The notes below the pieces were generated by a model, which was not told the origin of the DNA, did not search any database, and saw only the letters and a program-made list of their open reading frames with translations. From VAUL01 sp964603155 (GTDB lineage Bacteria > Desulfobacterota > Desulfuromonadia > Desulfuromonadales > BM103), in the NCBI GenBank assembly GCA_964603155.1, contig CAZRTZ010000053.1:1-17865 (forward strand): a stretch of 17,865 nucleotides of DNA. The letters run 5' to 3'. Of the stretch, positions 8,156-14,261 are shown in pieces. Position 1 is the stretch's first letter, and every line of letters starts with the position of its first letter. The translations under genes were made by a program, and so were the position numbers.

Positions 8156-8470
8156 TTATTTTTTGTGGCAACGTTGGCAGTTCGCCTTGGCCTCGAAAGC
8201 TTTTTTGCCGTTGTGGCAGGCCCCGCACAGTTTGCCGGCATAGATCTGCTCCATGCTGATCTTCACCGCCCCCTGCTTTTTCTGCGGAAACATCCCGTCG
8301 GTGTGGCACTCCTTGCAGGTGGCCCCCGCCTTCTTGTGAAGCTCCCCGTCGAATTTCACCGTGCCCATCGGGCTATTCTTGTACTCGAGCACTTTCCCTC
8401 CCGGAACGGCGAGGGCGAAACTGCTGGCAACCAACAGCATGGAAACGGCGAGGGTAAGCATCTTGCGCAT
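8156..8470 (-). CDS. Periplasmic c7-type triheme cytochrome
   Basis: A 104-aa exported protein. The signal peptide spans about residues 1-21 (MRKMLTLAVSMLLVASSFALA). Three CXXCH heme sites follow: CKECH (52-56), CGACH (82-86) and CQRCH (98-102). Length and spacing fit the c(7)-type triheme domain family common in Geobacterales, which shuttles electrons across the periplasm. The start ATG at 8470 has AGGAGG about 8 nt upstream. It has its own sigma-70 promoter and a terminator, so it is monocistronic. Oddly, only one histidine (His45) exists outside the heme motifs; the family often has an F-x-H-x-x-H pair, and the first His position reads Gly42 here. Other axial ligands may be methionines (Met35, Met60, Met73). 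The cytochrome assignment is secure; the exact subfamily is not. Confidence 0.93.
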   Translation of the reverse strand: MRKMLTLAVSMLLVASSFALAVPGGKVLEYKNSPMGTVKFDGELHKKAGATCKECHTDGMFPQKKQGAVKISMEQIYAGKLCGACHNGKKAFEAKANCQRCHKK

Positions 8471-8508
8471 GAACCTGTCCTCCTGGATTTGAAGTGCGAA
8501 GCTCTCCC

Positions 8509-8536
8509 ATTATAGCAAACGACTGGCTGCAGACAA
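8509..8536 (-). promoter_or_regulatory. Sigma-70 promoter of the triheme cytochrome gene
   Basis: On the minus strand, TTGTCT (8536-8531), a 16-nt spacer and a perfect TATAAT (8514-8509). The predicted start is near 8502, giving a leader of about 30 nt that contains the AGGAGG ribosome-binding site. Confidence 0.7.
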
Positions 8537-8559
8537 TCGGAGCAAAACCAAAGAGATAA

Positions 8560-8651
8560 ATGAAAAAGCCCCCGGGTTTCCCCGGGGGCTTACGTCGGCA
8601 ACCTTCCTTGCAGCGGGTAACCGGGCGAAGCTTATATGTGCTGGTCCACAT
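8560..8651 (-). CDS. Putative small basic protein ORF without a stop codon before its terminator (or a structured sRNA)
   Basis: The ATG at 8651 is preceded by AAGGAG (8664-8659) with an ideal 7-nt spacing, and a consensus TATAAT lies 41 nt upstream of the ATG. The frame encodes a basic peptide beginning MWTSTYKLRPVTRCKEGC, about 20 codons before the terminator stem and about 30 before the end of the T run, with no stop codon until 8373. Transcripts ending at the hairpin would therefore be non-stop mRNAs. That layout is known for ArfA of E. coli and BrfA of Bacillus, ribosome-rescue factors produced when tmRNA fails, but the peptide shows no recognisable similarity to either. Alternatively it is a ~125-nt small RNA: hairpins atgtg/cacat and gcaa/ttgc can be drawn. 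Coding status is uncertain; the end given is the approximate transcript end. Confidence 0.4.
8563..8591 (-). terminator. Rho-independent terminator lying inside a small open frame
   Basis: An 11-bp perfect stem (8591-8581 with 8576-8566, read on the minus strand), a 4-nt loop and a T run (8567-8563). It would end transcripts from the promoter at 8692 and probably read-through from the 632-aa gene upstream. On the plus strand no T-tract follows. Confidence 0.88.
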
Positions 8652-8691
8652 GGCGCGACTCCTTTCCGGGAGGGCCCTGAATTTTTCTTTC

Positions 8692-8720
8692 ATTATAACC
8701 GATTTTGTCGGCAAGTTGAA
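8692..8720 (-). promoter_or_regulatory. Candidate promoter of the small non-stop unit
   Basis: Perfect TATAAT at 8697-8692 (minus strand) with a weak TTCAAC -35 at 8720-8715, 17-nt spacing. The predicted start near 8685 gives a transcript of about 125 nt to the terminator at 8563. Confidence 0.5.
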
Positions 8721-8754
8721 GATGCGTCATGATTTTTCTCTGAAGCCCTGAGTC

Positions 8755-10653
8755 TTACCGGAAAGTTCCGATATCGCTCTTGCCGTCGTTGTTCCAGTCG
8801 CCGATGACCGGCACATCATATGAGGCACCGAAGGCGTTATAGGTTTTATCGAGTTGCGGATCCCACTTGATGTTGCCGTTGTCAAGATACCAAACGCCCT
8901 GGCGGTAGACACCGACTTCGTACGTGCCGTTCCCATCCCAGTCACCTATGACCGGAAGATCCGACGGGCCACCAAACGGACCGGCGCACAAATCAACGTC
9001 GCACCCGCTCCAGAAGCCGTTGTTGTCGCGGTCGAAATACCACATGCCGGTTGACGGGCGATAGACACCGATTTCAGCCTTGCCATCACCATTAATATCC
9101 CCGGCCACCGGCAGGTCGGTCGGTGCACCGAAGACCGCTACTGAGTCAATCCCTGCGTCCCACTGACCGTTGCCGTTGTCAAGATACCACGTGCCGCCGC
9201 GGTACACACCAATCTTGGCCTTGCCGTCACCATTCCAATCGCCGGCCACCGGGAGGTCAGTCGGGGCGCCGAAAACTGCGACGATATCCACGCCCGGGTC
9301 CCAACTGTCGTTGGCATTGCTGTCGAGATACCACTGGCCGTTGCGGAAAACACCTATCTTGTCAATACCGTCACCGTTCCAGTCCCCCACGACCGGGAGA
9401 TCTTTCGGTGCTCCGAAGTTGGTTACGACAAGATCCTTGTCCCCATTCCACTGTTTGTTGCCATCGTCCATAAACCAGGCACCGTAGCGGTGTTGGCCTT
9501 TTTCATCGATAAGAGGACGTGCTTTGTCATTGGGGACCAGATCGGCGCCGTCCCAGAAGCCATCGCCGTCGCTGTCGGGGCTTTTGGGGTGAGTTCCCTT
9601 TTTGAATTCTTCAAGGTTGGTCAGACCGTCGCCATCCGGATCGAGACCGGCGTCGGTCGGATCGTTGGGATTGAGCCCGTAAGCCTGCTCAAAACCGTTG
9701 GGCATGCCATCGCCGTCGCTATCGGCCGTACTGGGCGGAGTCACCGGCACGTCCACCACGGTGACCGCATAAGTGGCAGTCTTGGTGATGCCACCTTCGC
9801 TATAGCTGGCCGACACGACGACCGCCTGGTTGGCGGTGACCGCCGACGCGGTCAGGACGCCGCCCGCGCTGATGGTGGTAAAGGTCGAGTTCTCGCTCCA
9901 CTTCGCGGTTACCGCCTTGGTCGTACCGTTGCTCATAGTCGCCGTGGCGGTATAGGTCCCGGTGGCGCTTTCGTTCACCGAAGCCGGCCCGCTGATGGCA
10001 ATGCTCGCCAGGGTCACGGTTGCCGGGGGCGGGGTCACCGGCACGTCAACCACGGTCACCGCGTAGCTGGCGGTCTTGGTGATGCCACCCTCGGTGTAGC
10101 TGGCCGAAACGGTCACCGCCTGGTTGGCCGTCACCGCCGAAGCGGTCAGCAAACCCGCGGCACTGATGGTGGTGAAGGTCGAGTTCTCGCTCCACGTCGC
10201 GGTCACCGCCTTGGTCGTGTTGTCACTCATGGTTGCCGTTGCCGTATAGGTCGCCGTGGTGCTCTCATTCACCGACGCCGGGCCACTGATAGCGATGCTC
10301 ACCAGGGTAGCGGCTACCGGGGGCGGTGATGCCACCGGCTTGCTGGCGGCATCGCCCGGAAAAGACCCGGCGTTGATTTCGGTGATATTGGTGAACCCGT
10401 CGCCATCGGAATCCAGCGATTCAATCGGAGCAAACTGATGACCTGCTCCTGCGTAAGCGTCCGCATAAAAGTTGAATGCCCCGGTGTCGCCGCCGGGGTG
10501 GCACAGATTGCAGGTCTTGATTGCCGTCGGGGCGGCCGGATAAGTGCTGTTGAACGAGGTCATGTAGGAACCCTTGGCCTGAGCCGTACCGACCGAGCCC
10601 ATGACAATGAAGGCAAAGGCCATGATGATAAGGTACCAGGGATGCTTTTTCAT
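8755..10653 (-). CDS. Secreted monoheme protein with two Ig-like domains, TSP3-type calcium repeats and C-terminal FG-GAP-like repeats
   Basis: The ATG at 10653 was chosen because AAGGAG lies 7 nt upstream and a signal peptide follows (MKKHPWYLIIMAFAF..., cleavage after AQA26); the longer frame to 10710 lacks both. The product is 632 aa. Order: one heme site CNLCH (48-52); a DSDGDGFTN calcium loop; two tandem 98-residue bacterial Ig-like (BIG_2 type) domains with ISGPASVNES and WSENSTFTTIS in each; thrombospondin-type-3-like DSDGDGMPNGFE, DPDGDGLTNLEE and DSDGDGFWDG loops; then five FG-GAP-like units of about 45 residues. It probably sits outside the cytoplasmic membrane; a single heme suggests electron transfer or a redox sensor/anchor, unproven. 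It has a sigma-54 type promoter. The FG-GAP part is a diverged homologue of the domain in the two plus-strand genes at the window start. Confidence 0.9.
   Translation of the reverse strand: MKKHPWYLIIMAFAFIVMGSVGTAQAKGSYMTSFNSTYPAAPTAIKTCNLCHPGGDTGAFNFYADAYAGAGHQFAPIESLDSDGDGFTNITEINAGSFPGDAASKPVASPPPVAATLVSIAISGPASVNESTTATYTATATMSDNTTKAVTATWSENSTFTTISAAGLLTASAVTANQAVTVSASYTEGGITKTASYAVTVVDVPVTPPPATVTLASIAISGPASVNESATGTYTATATMSNGTTKAVTAKWSENSTFTTISAGGVLTASAVTANQAVVVSASYSEGGITKTATYAVTVVDVPVTPPSTADSDGDGMPNGFEQAYGLNPNDPTDAGLDPDGDGLTNLEEFKKGTHPKSPDSDGDGFWDGADLVPNDKARPLIDEKGQHRYGAWFMDDGNKQWNGDKDLVVTNFGAPKDLPVVGDWNGDGIDKIGVFRNGQWYLDSNANDSWDPGVDIVAVFGAPTDLPVAGDWNGDGKAKIGVYRGGTWYLDNGNGQWDAGIDSVAVFGAPTDLPVAGDINGDGKAEIGVYRPSTGMWYFDRDNNGFWSGCDVDLCAGPFGGPSDLPVIGDWDGNGTYEVGVYRQGVWYLDNGNIKWDPQLDKTYNAFGASYDVPVIGDWNNDGKSDIGTFR
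9740..10033 (-). repeat. 294-bp tandem repeat, second Ig-like unit
   Basis: Adjacent and highly similar to 10034-10327 at a constant offset of 294 bp, in frame (98 codons). It encodes the second Ig-like domain of the monoheme protein. Differences are scattered and many are synonymous. Confidence 0.9.
10034..10327 (-). repeat. 294-bp tandem repeat, first Ig-like unit
   Basis: Encodes the first Ig-like domain and the VVDVPVTPP linker. It is a tandem in-frame duplicate of 9740-10033. Confidence 0.9.
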
Positions 10654-10759
10654 ACTAATCTCCTTTTGTTGGTGCTGCGAACGGATGGTTCTTTGTTGTC
10701 CCTTTGCCACGGGCGTTATCTGTCAACGCAGCCGTTCACCCGTGCTCGCTCCACACAAG

Positions 10760-10776
10760 TGCAATCGAAATGCCAA
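10760..10776 (-). promoter_or_regulatory. Sigma-54 (RpoN) type -24/-12 promoter of the monoheme/Ig/FG-GAP gene
   Basis: The minus strand reads TTGGCATTTCGATTGCA: the invariant GG and GC are separated by exactly 10 nt, and the flanks match the TTGGCA-N-TTGCA consensus well. The predicted start near 10750 gives a leader of about 97 nt before the ATG at 10653. Sigma-54 promoters need an enhancer-binding ATPase, so regulated expression is expected. Confidence 0.7.
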
Positions 10777-10779
10777 TTC

Positions 10780-10796
10780 TTGACCACTTGGGTCAG
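10780..10796. promoter_or_regulatory. Inverted-repeat operator candidate TTGACC-N5-GGTCA, proximal
   Basis: TTGACC (10780-10785), ACTTG, GGTCA (10791-10795), centred about 12 bp upstream of the -24 element. The same arms with the same spacing recur at 11065-11081, which makes a regulator-binding site more likely than chance. Confidence 0.4.
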
Positions 10797-11064
10797 CATA
10801 ACGCACGGCCACAACACAGATAGATAACCATTATATTTCGGTATGTTTTGAATTTTAATGATTGATTTCAAGCTCTTGTCGAGGTCGGCCGTCGGCTGCA
10901 AATTTGTCTGCCGGACATTAGCGAAGAAATTCTGGCAATGGTCGACCATTCCATTTTCAGTAGTGCGCACAGAGGGGGCTGGACCTGCACCACAGCCGAC
11001 GACTGTGGTTTTGAACAGTGCACTTTGGGGGACTCTCGTTGAATCACGAACCGGAATTCGTTAT

Positions 11065-11081
11065 TTGACCAATTAGGTCAA
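11065..11081. promoter_or_regulatory. Inverted-repeat operator candidate TTGACC-N5-GGTCAA, distal
   Basis: Perfect 6-bp arms TTGACC (11065-11070) and GGTCAA (11076-11081) around AATTA. It lies about 300 bp upstream of the sigma-54 -24 element, a workable distance for an enhancer-binding activator. The proximal site at 10780 shares its arms and spacing. Confidence 0.4.
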
Positions 11082-11103
11082 GTTTTGGATTGCTAACAGG
11101 AGA

Positions 11104-11198
11104 CAACGGTGTGGAAAAATTTCTACAATTCGCCTAAAGGCCGGCCAGAGAAGGTAACCGCAAGGCCGCTATCCGAACTCATTTTTCTGCACACGTTG
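11104..11198. repeat. Fold-back element with imperfect 17-18 bp terminal inverted repeats
   Basis: The ends caacggtgtggaaaaat (11104-11120) and atttttctgcacacgttg (11181-11198) are inverted repeats apart from small indels. The ~60-nt interior can form smaller hairpins (gcct/aggc; cggcc/ggccg). It could be a structured RNA or a small non-autonomous mobile remnant; no target-site duplication was recognised. Confidence 0.45.
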
Positions 11199-11350
11199 GC
11201 AGAGTAATTTATTTGGGGACTTCCTGGGGCAAAGAATTTTTGGGCAACGAGAGCGTAATCGTCAAAAGGGAGAGTGTGAGTTGCGGACCAGAGCAGGAAA
11301 GGAACAATGCGACTGAGGAAATAACGGATGCCGGATGCCGTTCCACCGGT

Positions 11351-12607
11351 CTACGGCAAGGCATCTGCCAGCAGTTCGAGGATGTGCACGGCGCGCGCGC
11401 CGCCTCCCGCGTGGTTGATGCTGTCCTGCAGTTGCATGATGCACCCCGGGCAGTCGGTCGCCACCAGTTCGGCGCCGCTGGCGGCGATGAAGCCGGCCTT
11501 CTTGGCACCGATCCGCTTGCTGTGCTCGTAATGGTAGACCGAGTAGGTGCCGCCGAGGCCGCAGCAGGTGCCGGCGTTCTCCATCTCGACGAACTCCACC
11601 TGCGGCAGGCTCTTGAGAATCAGGCGCGGCTCTTTGGTGATCCCGCGGGTACGCAGATGGCAGGGATCGTGGTAGGTCACCTTGACGCGTTGCGCCGGCT
11701 TCGGCAAGGCGGCAAGCTTCTCCGGCAGGCCATGCTCGGCAAGAAAGACGAAGATATCCTTGGTCTTCTTCGCCAGCGGCTCGAACTCCTCCCCCATCTC
11801 GGCATAAATCTTCCCCAGCCCGGCGTTGCACGAAGCACAGGCGGTGACGACGAAGTCGACCGGGCGACGGCTCAGTGCCGCCAGATTCTGCTCGGCGAGC
11901 TTCTCCACGGTGGCGCCGGCCCCGGCGCTCACCGCCGGCAGGCCACAGCAGGCCTGGTCTTTGGGGATGATGACGGTTACACCGAGAAACTGCAGGACCT
12001 TGAGGAAGGCCTCGCCGATCGCCGGATACATGTAGTTGATGCCGCAGCCGGTGAAAAAGGCCACGGTCGGCTGCCCGGGCTGCCCTTCGATCACCTCGGG
12101 AACCCGTTCGCGGAACGGCCGGTCGGTCAGCGGCGGCATGGTGCGATCAGACTTCAGGTAGGGGACCGGGAAGCGCAGGCGCAGACCGCTGTTGTCGGGG
12201 AGTTTTTTGAAGAGGACCCCGGCAAGGGCTCCGCCGGTCTTGGCCAGGGTGTTCATCAACTGCGGGTGGCCGAGTACGGTGGCCACCCCCTGGCCGAAGG
12301 TCGAGAGCCCCTGCTCTTCAGCCAGGCGCCGGCGCGCTGCGGCGACGATCTCCTCGGTCGGCACCTTGTTCGGGCAACTGGCGCAGCAGCTGCCGCAGAG
12401 CAGGCACTGGCTCAGATCCTCGATCACCTTCTTCTCGAAGCCGACCTCGCCATCGAGCACCGCTTTGGCCAGGGCGATCTTGCCGCGTGCCACCCGCCCT
12501 TCGCGGTGCTCGGCGCCGAAAGCCGGGCAGTGGGCACGGCAGGCACCACACTTGACGCACTGTTCGATCTCCTCGCGGAGTTGTTCCAAATCTTTGAGTT
12601 TGGCCAT
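11351..12607 (-). CDS. glcF: Glycolate/D-lactate dehydrogenase iron-sulfur subunit (GlcF-like, two CCG domains)
   Basis: A 418-aa cytoplasmic or membrane-associated Fe-S protein. Two ferredoxin-type [4Fe-4S] motifs lie near the N-terminus: CVKCGACRAHCP (Cys17, 20, 23, 27) and CLLCGSCCASCP (Cys68, 71, 74, 78). Two CCG (heterodisulfide-reductase-type) domains follow: FFTGCG...ACCGLP, and HDPCHL...TCCGLGG...CPGC. This arrangement is that of GlcF and related lactate/glycolate dehydrogenase subunits, which pass electrons from the FAD subunit to the quinone pool. The ATG at 12607 gives MAKLKDLEQLREEIEQC; the ribosome-binding site is weak. It lies downstream of glcD on the same strand, 124 bp apart, with a repeat element in the gap. 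No glcE is present, so two-subunit function is inferred. The true substrate (glycolate, D-lactate or another 2-hydroxyacid) is not decided by sequence. Confidence 0.9.
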   Translation of the reverse strand: MAKLKDLEQLREEIEQCVKCGACRAHCPAFGAEHREGRVARGKIALAKAVLDGEVGFEKKVIEDLSQCLLCGSCCASCPNKVPTEEIVAAARRRLAEEQGLSTFGQGVATVLGHPQLMNTLAKTGGALAGVLFKKLPDNSGLRLRFPVPYLKSDRTMPPLTDRPFRERVPEVIEGQPGQPTVAFFTGCGINYMYPAIGEAFLKVLQFLGVTVIIPKDQACCGLPAVSAGAGATVEKLAEQNLAALSRRPVDFVVTACASCNAGLGKIYAEMGEEFEPLAKKTKDIFVFLAEHGLPEKLAALPKPAQRVKVTYHDPCHLRTRGITKEPRLILKSLPQVEFVEMENAGTCCGLGGTYSVYHYEHSKRIGAKKAGFIAASGAELVATDCPGCIMQLQDSINHAGGGARAVHILELLADALP

Positions 12608-12616
12608 AGTCGGTAT

Positions 12617-12726
12617 GGAATTCAGGAGTCAGAAGTCAAAATTCAGCATAAAAGCAACCCCCAAAAGCGGCTGCCCCCGGCCGAAGGGTTCTGACTTCTG
12701 CATTCTTGTATTCTGAATTCGCCTTT
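12617..12726. repeat. Dispersed fold-back intergenic repeat, copy A (glcD/glcF gap)
   Basis: Two inverted arms built from gaattcag/agaagtcag words (12617-12646 and 12689-12726) surround a ~40-nt centre. The outer 15 bp (12712-12726, minus strand aaaggcgaattcaga) and an inner ccttcgg (12687-12681) recur with near-identical spacing in copy B at 15616. It fills almost the whole glcD-glcF gap and is not coding. Confidence 0.8.
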
Positions 12727-12731
12727 CCTGA

Positions 12732-14114
12732 TCAGTTGTCCAGGAAGATTTTCCCTGGATTGAGGATGTTGTTGGGATCCAGCGCCTTCTTCAGAGCCTT
12801 CATGTAGGCTGCCGTCTGCGGAGTGATTTCCAGCGGGATGTAGGGGGCCTTGGCAATGCCGACGCCGTGCTCGCCGCTCATCGTGCCGCCGAGCTCCAGC
12901 GCCCCCCGGAAGACCTCTTCGATGGCTTTTTCGGCCTTCTCCAACTCCCCGGGCACTTTCTTGTCGATCATCACGTTGACGTGGATGTTGCCGTCGCCGG
13001 CGTGGCCGAAGTTGACGATGGGGATGCCGTATTTCTCGCTGATGGCGTCGACTTTGCGGATCATCTCCGGCACCTTGCTGCGCGGCACGCAGATGTCCTC
13101 GTTGAACTTGTCGGGATTGACCTTGCGCAACGACGGCGAAACCGCACGGCGGATCGCCCACAGCGCCTCGCTTTCCGCCGGCGTCGCGGCGATACGCGTC
13201 TCCACCACGCCCAGCGGCTGGATGATCGCGGCGATCTTTTCCGCCTGCTTGTCGAGAAATTCCTGGTCACCGTCGACCTCGATGATCAGCACCGCCCGGG
13301 CCGCCTCGGGAACCTGCAGGCCGGTGGCCTGCTTCACGCAGTCGAGGGTGCGGCCGTCCATGAACTCAAGGGTGGTGGGGATGATCTTGGCGCCGACGAT
13401 GCTTGAGACCGCCCGCGCCGCCCCGTCGATCGAGTCGAACAGCACCAGCATGGTTTTCTTGGCTTCGGGCAGCGGCAGCAGCTTGATCACGATTTTGGTG
13501 ATGATCCCGAGCGTCCCTTCCGAGCCGCACAGCAGTTTGGTGAGGTCGTAGCCGACCACCCCCTTCATGGTCGGTCCGCCGGTGGTGATGATGTCGCCGG
13601 TGGGGGTGACGACTTCGAGGCCGAGGATGTAGTCCTTGGTGACCCCGTACTTGACACAGCGCGGGCCGCCGGCACATTCGGCGACGTTGCCGCCCAGGGT
13701 CGAAAACTTGAGCGAAGCCGGGTCGGGCGGGTAAAAGAGCCCGACCTTTTCCACCGCCTGCTGGAACTGCTCGGTGACCACCCCCGGCTCGACGGTCGCC
13801 ACCAGGTTCTCCTGATCGATCTCCAGGATTCGGTCCATCCGCTCGGTGGTCAGGACGACCCCTCCCTTGGTCGGCAGGGAGCCGCCGGAGAAACCACTGC
13901 CGGCGCCGCGCGGGAAGACCGGAATCTTCTCGCGGTTGGCCAGCTGCATGATGCGGCTGATCTCCGCAGCGGAGGCCGGGTGCACGACCGCCTCGGGGAG
14001 GTAGCGCTGCTGGGTGGCGTCGTAGGAGTAGCAGATCAGGTCGGCCTTGTCGGCAAAGACGTTGTCTTTGCCGACAAGGGTTTCCAGTTCGCGAAGGATG
14101 CGGTTGTCAAGCAT
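12732..14114 (-). CDS. glcD: FAD-linked glycolate/D-lactate oxidase subunit (GlcD-like)
   Basis: A 460-aa member of the FAD-binding-4 (VAO/PCMH) family that oxidises a 2-hydroxyacid and passes electrons to GlcF. The start is ATG 14114 (MLDNRILRELETLVGKDNV); the open frame runs on for 425 codons upstream but only antisense to radA. Motifs: FAD pyrophosphate loop RGAGSGFSGG (69-78), CAGGPRCVKYG, the FAD-oxidase C-terminal domain with HAGDGNIHVN (371-380) and SGEHGVG (413-419), and the terminal NPGKIF. Length is typical of GlcD. It is first in the glcD-glcF unit and divergent from radA, with a candidate promoter at 14162-14191. No Etf genes are adjacent, so there is no sign of the electron-bifurcating lactate dehydrogenase arrangement. 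Confidence 0.93.
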   Translation of the reverse strand: MLDNRILRELETLVGKDNVFADKADLICYSYDATQQRYLPEAVVHPASAAEISRIMQLANREKIPVFPRGAGSGFSGGSLPTKGGVVLTTERMDRILEIDQENLVATVEPGVVTEQFQQAVEKVGLFYPPDPASLKFSTLGGNVAECAGGPRCVKYGVTKDYILGLEVVTPTGDIITTGGPTMKGVVGYDLTKLLCGSEGTLGIITKIVIKLLPLPEAKKTMLVLFDSIDGAARAVSSIVGAKIIPTTLEFMDGRTLDCVKQATGLQVPEAARAVLIIEVDGDQEFLDKQAEKIAAIIQPLGVVETRIAATPAESEALWAIRRAVSPSLRKVNPDKFNEDICVPRSKVPEMIRKVDAISEKYGIPIVNFGHAGDGNIHVNVMIDKKVPGELEKAEKAIEEVFRGALELGGTMSGEHGVGIAKAPYIPLEITPQTAAYMKALKKALDPNNILNPGKIFLDN

Positions 14115-14161
14115 GGGTTCTTCTATCTCCGCAAAATAGTTACTGTTCGAGTCATCTTTTG

Positions 14162-14191
14162 ATATTAGGCCGGAAGGAGGGCTTCTGGCAA
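14162..14191 (-). promoter_or_regulatory. Candidate sigma-70 promoter of glcD-glcF
   Basis: Minus strand TTGCCA (14191-14186), an 18-nt spacer, TAATAT (14167-14162). The predicted leader is about 40 nt. It lies back-to-back with the radA promoter, 10 bp apart. Confidence 0.45.
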
Positions 14192-14201
14192 GGGCGTGTC
14201 G

Positions 14202-14230
14202 TTGACAGGCCCGGCATAGCGACCTAGAAT
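14202..14230 (+). promoter_or_regulatory. Sigma-70 promoter of radA
   Basis: A perfect -35 TTGACA (14202-14207), a 17-nt spacer and TAGAAT (14225-14230, 5 of 6 consensus). The start is expected near 14237, about 25 nt before the radA start codon. Confidence 0.8.
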
Positions 14231-14261
14231 AGCGCAATTTTGCAGAATTTCCGAGGTCTTT

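Larger units (their letters stand above)
10777..11350. other. 574-bp non-coding stretch with several inverted repeats
   Basis: No convincing gene lies between the sigma-54 promoter and the glcF stop; the short open frames here lack ribosome-binding sites and protein-like composition. It is visibly more AT-rich than its surroundings in parts. It holds two TTGACC-N5-GGTCA sites, a perfect 14-bp palindrome (10937-10950), a 7-bp hairpin accacag/ctgtggt (10989-11009) and a fold-back element (11104-11198). No transposase remnant or tRNA is seen. No clear terminator for glcF was found in 11200-11350. Confidence 0.6.

Noticed and set aside
8560..8690. A GEMM (c-di-GMP / cAMP-GMP) riboswitch upstream of the triheme cytochrome
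   Set aside because: Geobacter cytochromes often have one, but the conserved GCAAA and ACGCAAAGC blocks are absent on both strands, and a terminator separates this unit from the cytochrome promoter.
10716..10970. An 84-aa minus-strand frame in the upstream region of the monoheme gene
   Set aside because: It overlaps the sigma-54 promoter, has no ribosome-binding site and no recognisable protein features.
11213..12694. A 493-aa plus-strand frame opposite glcF
   Set aside because: glcF on the other strand has complete Fe-S and CCG motifs; this frame is its shadow.
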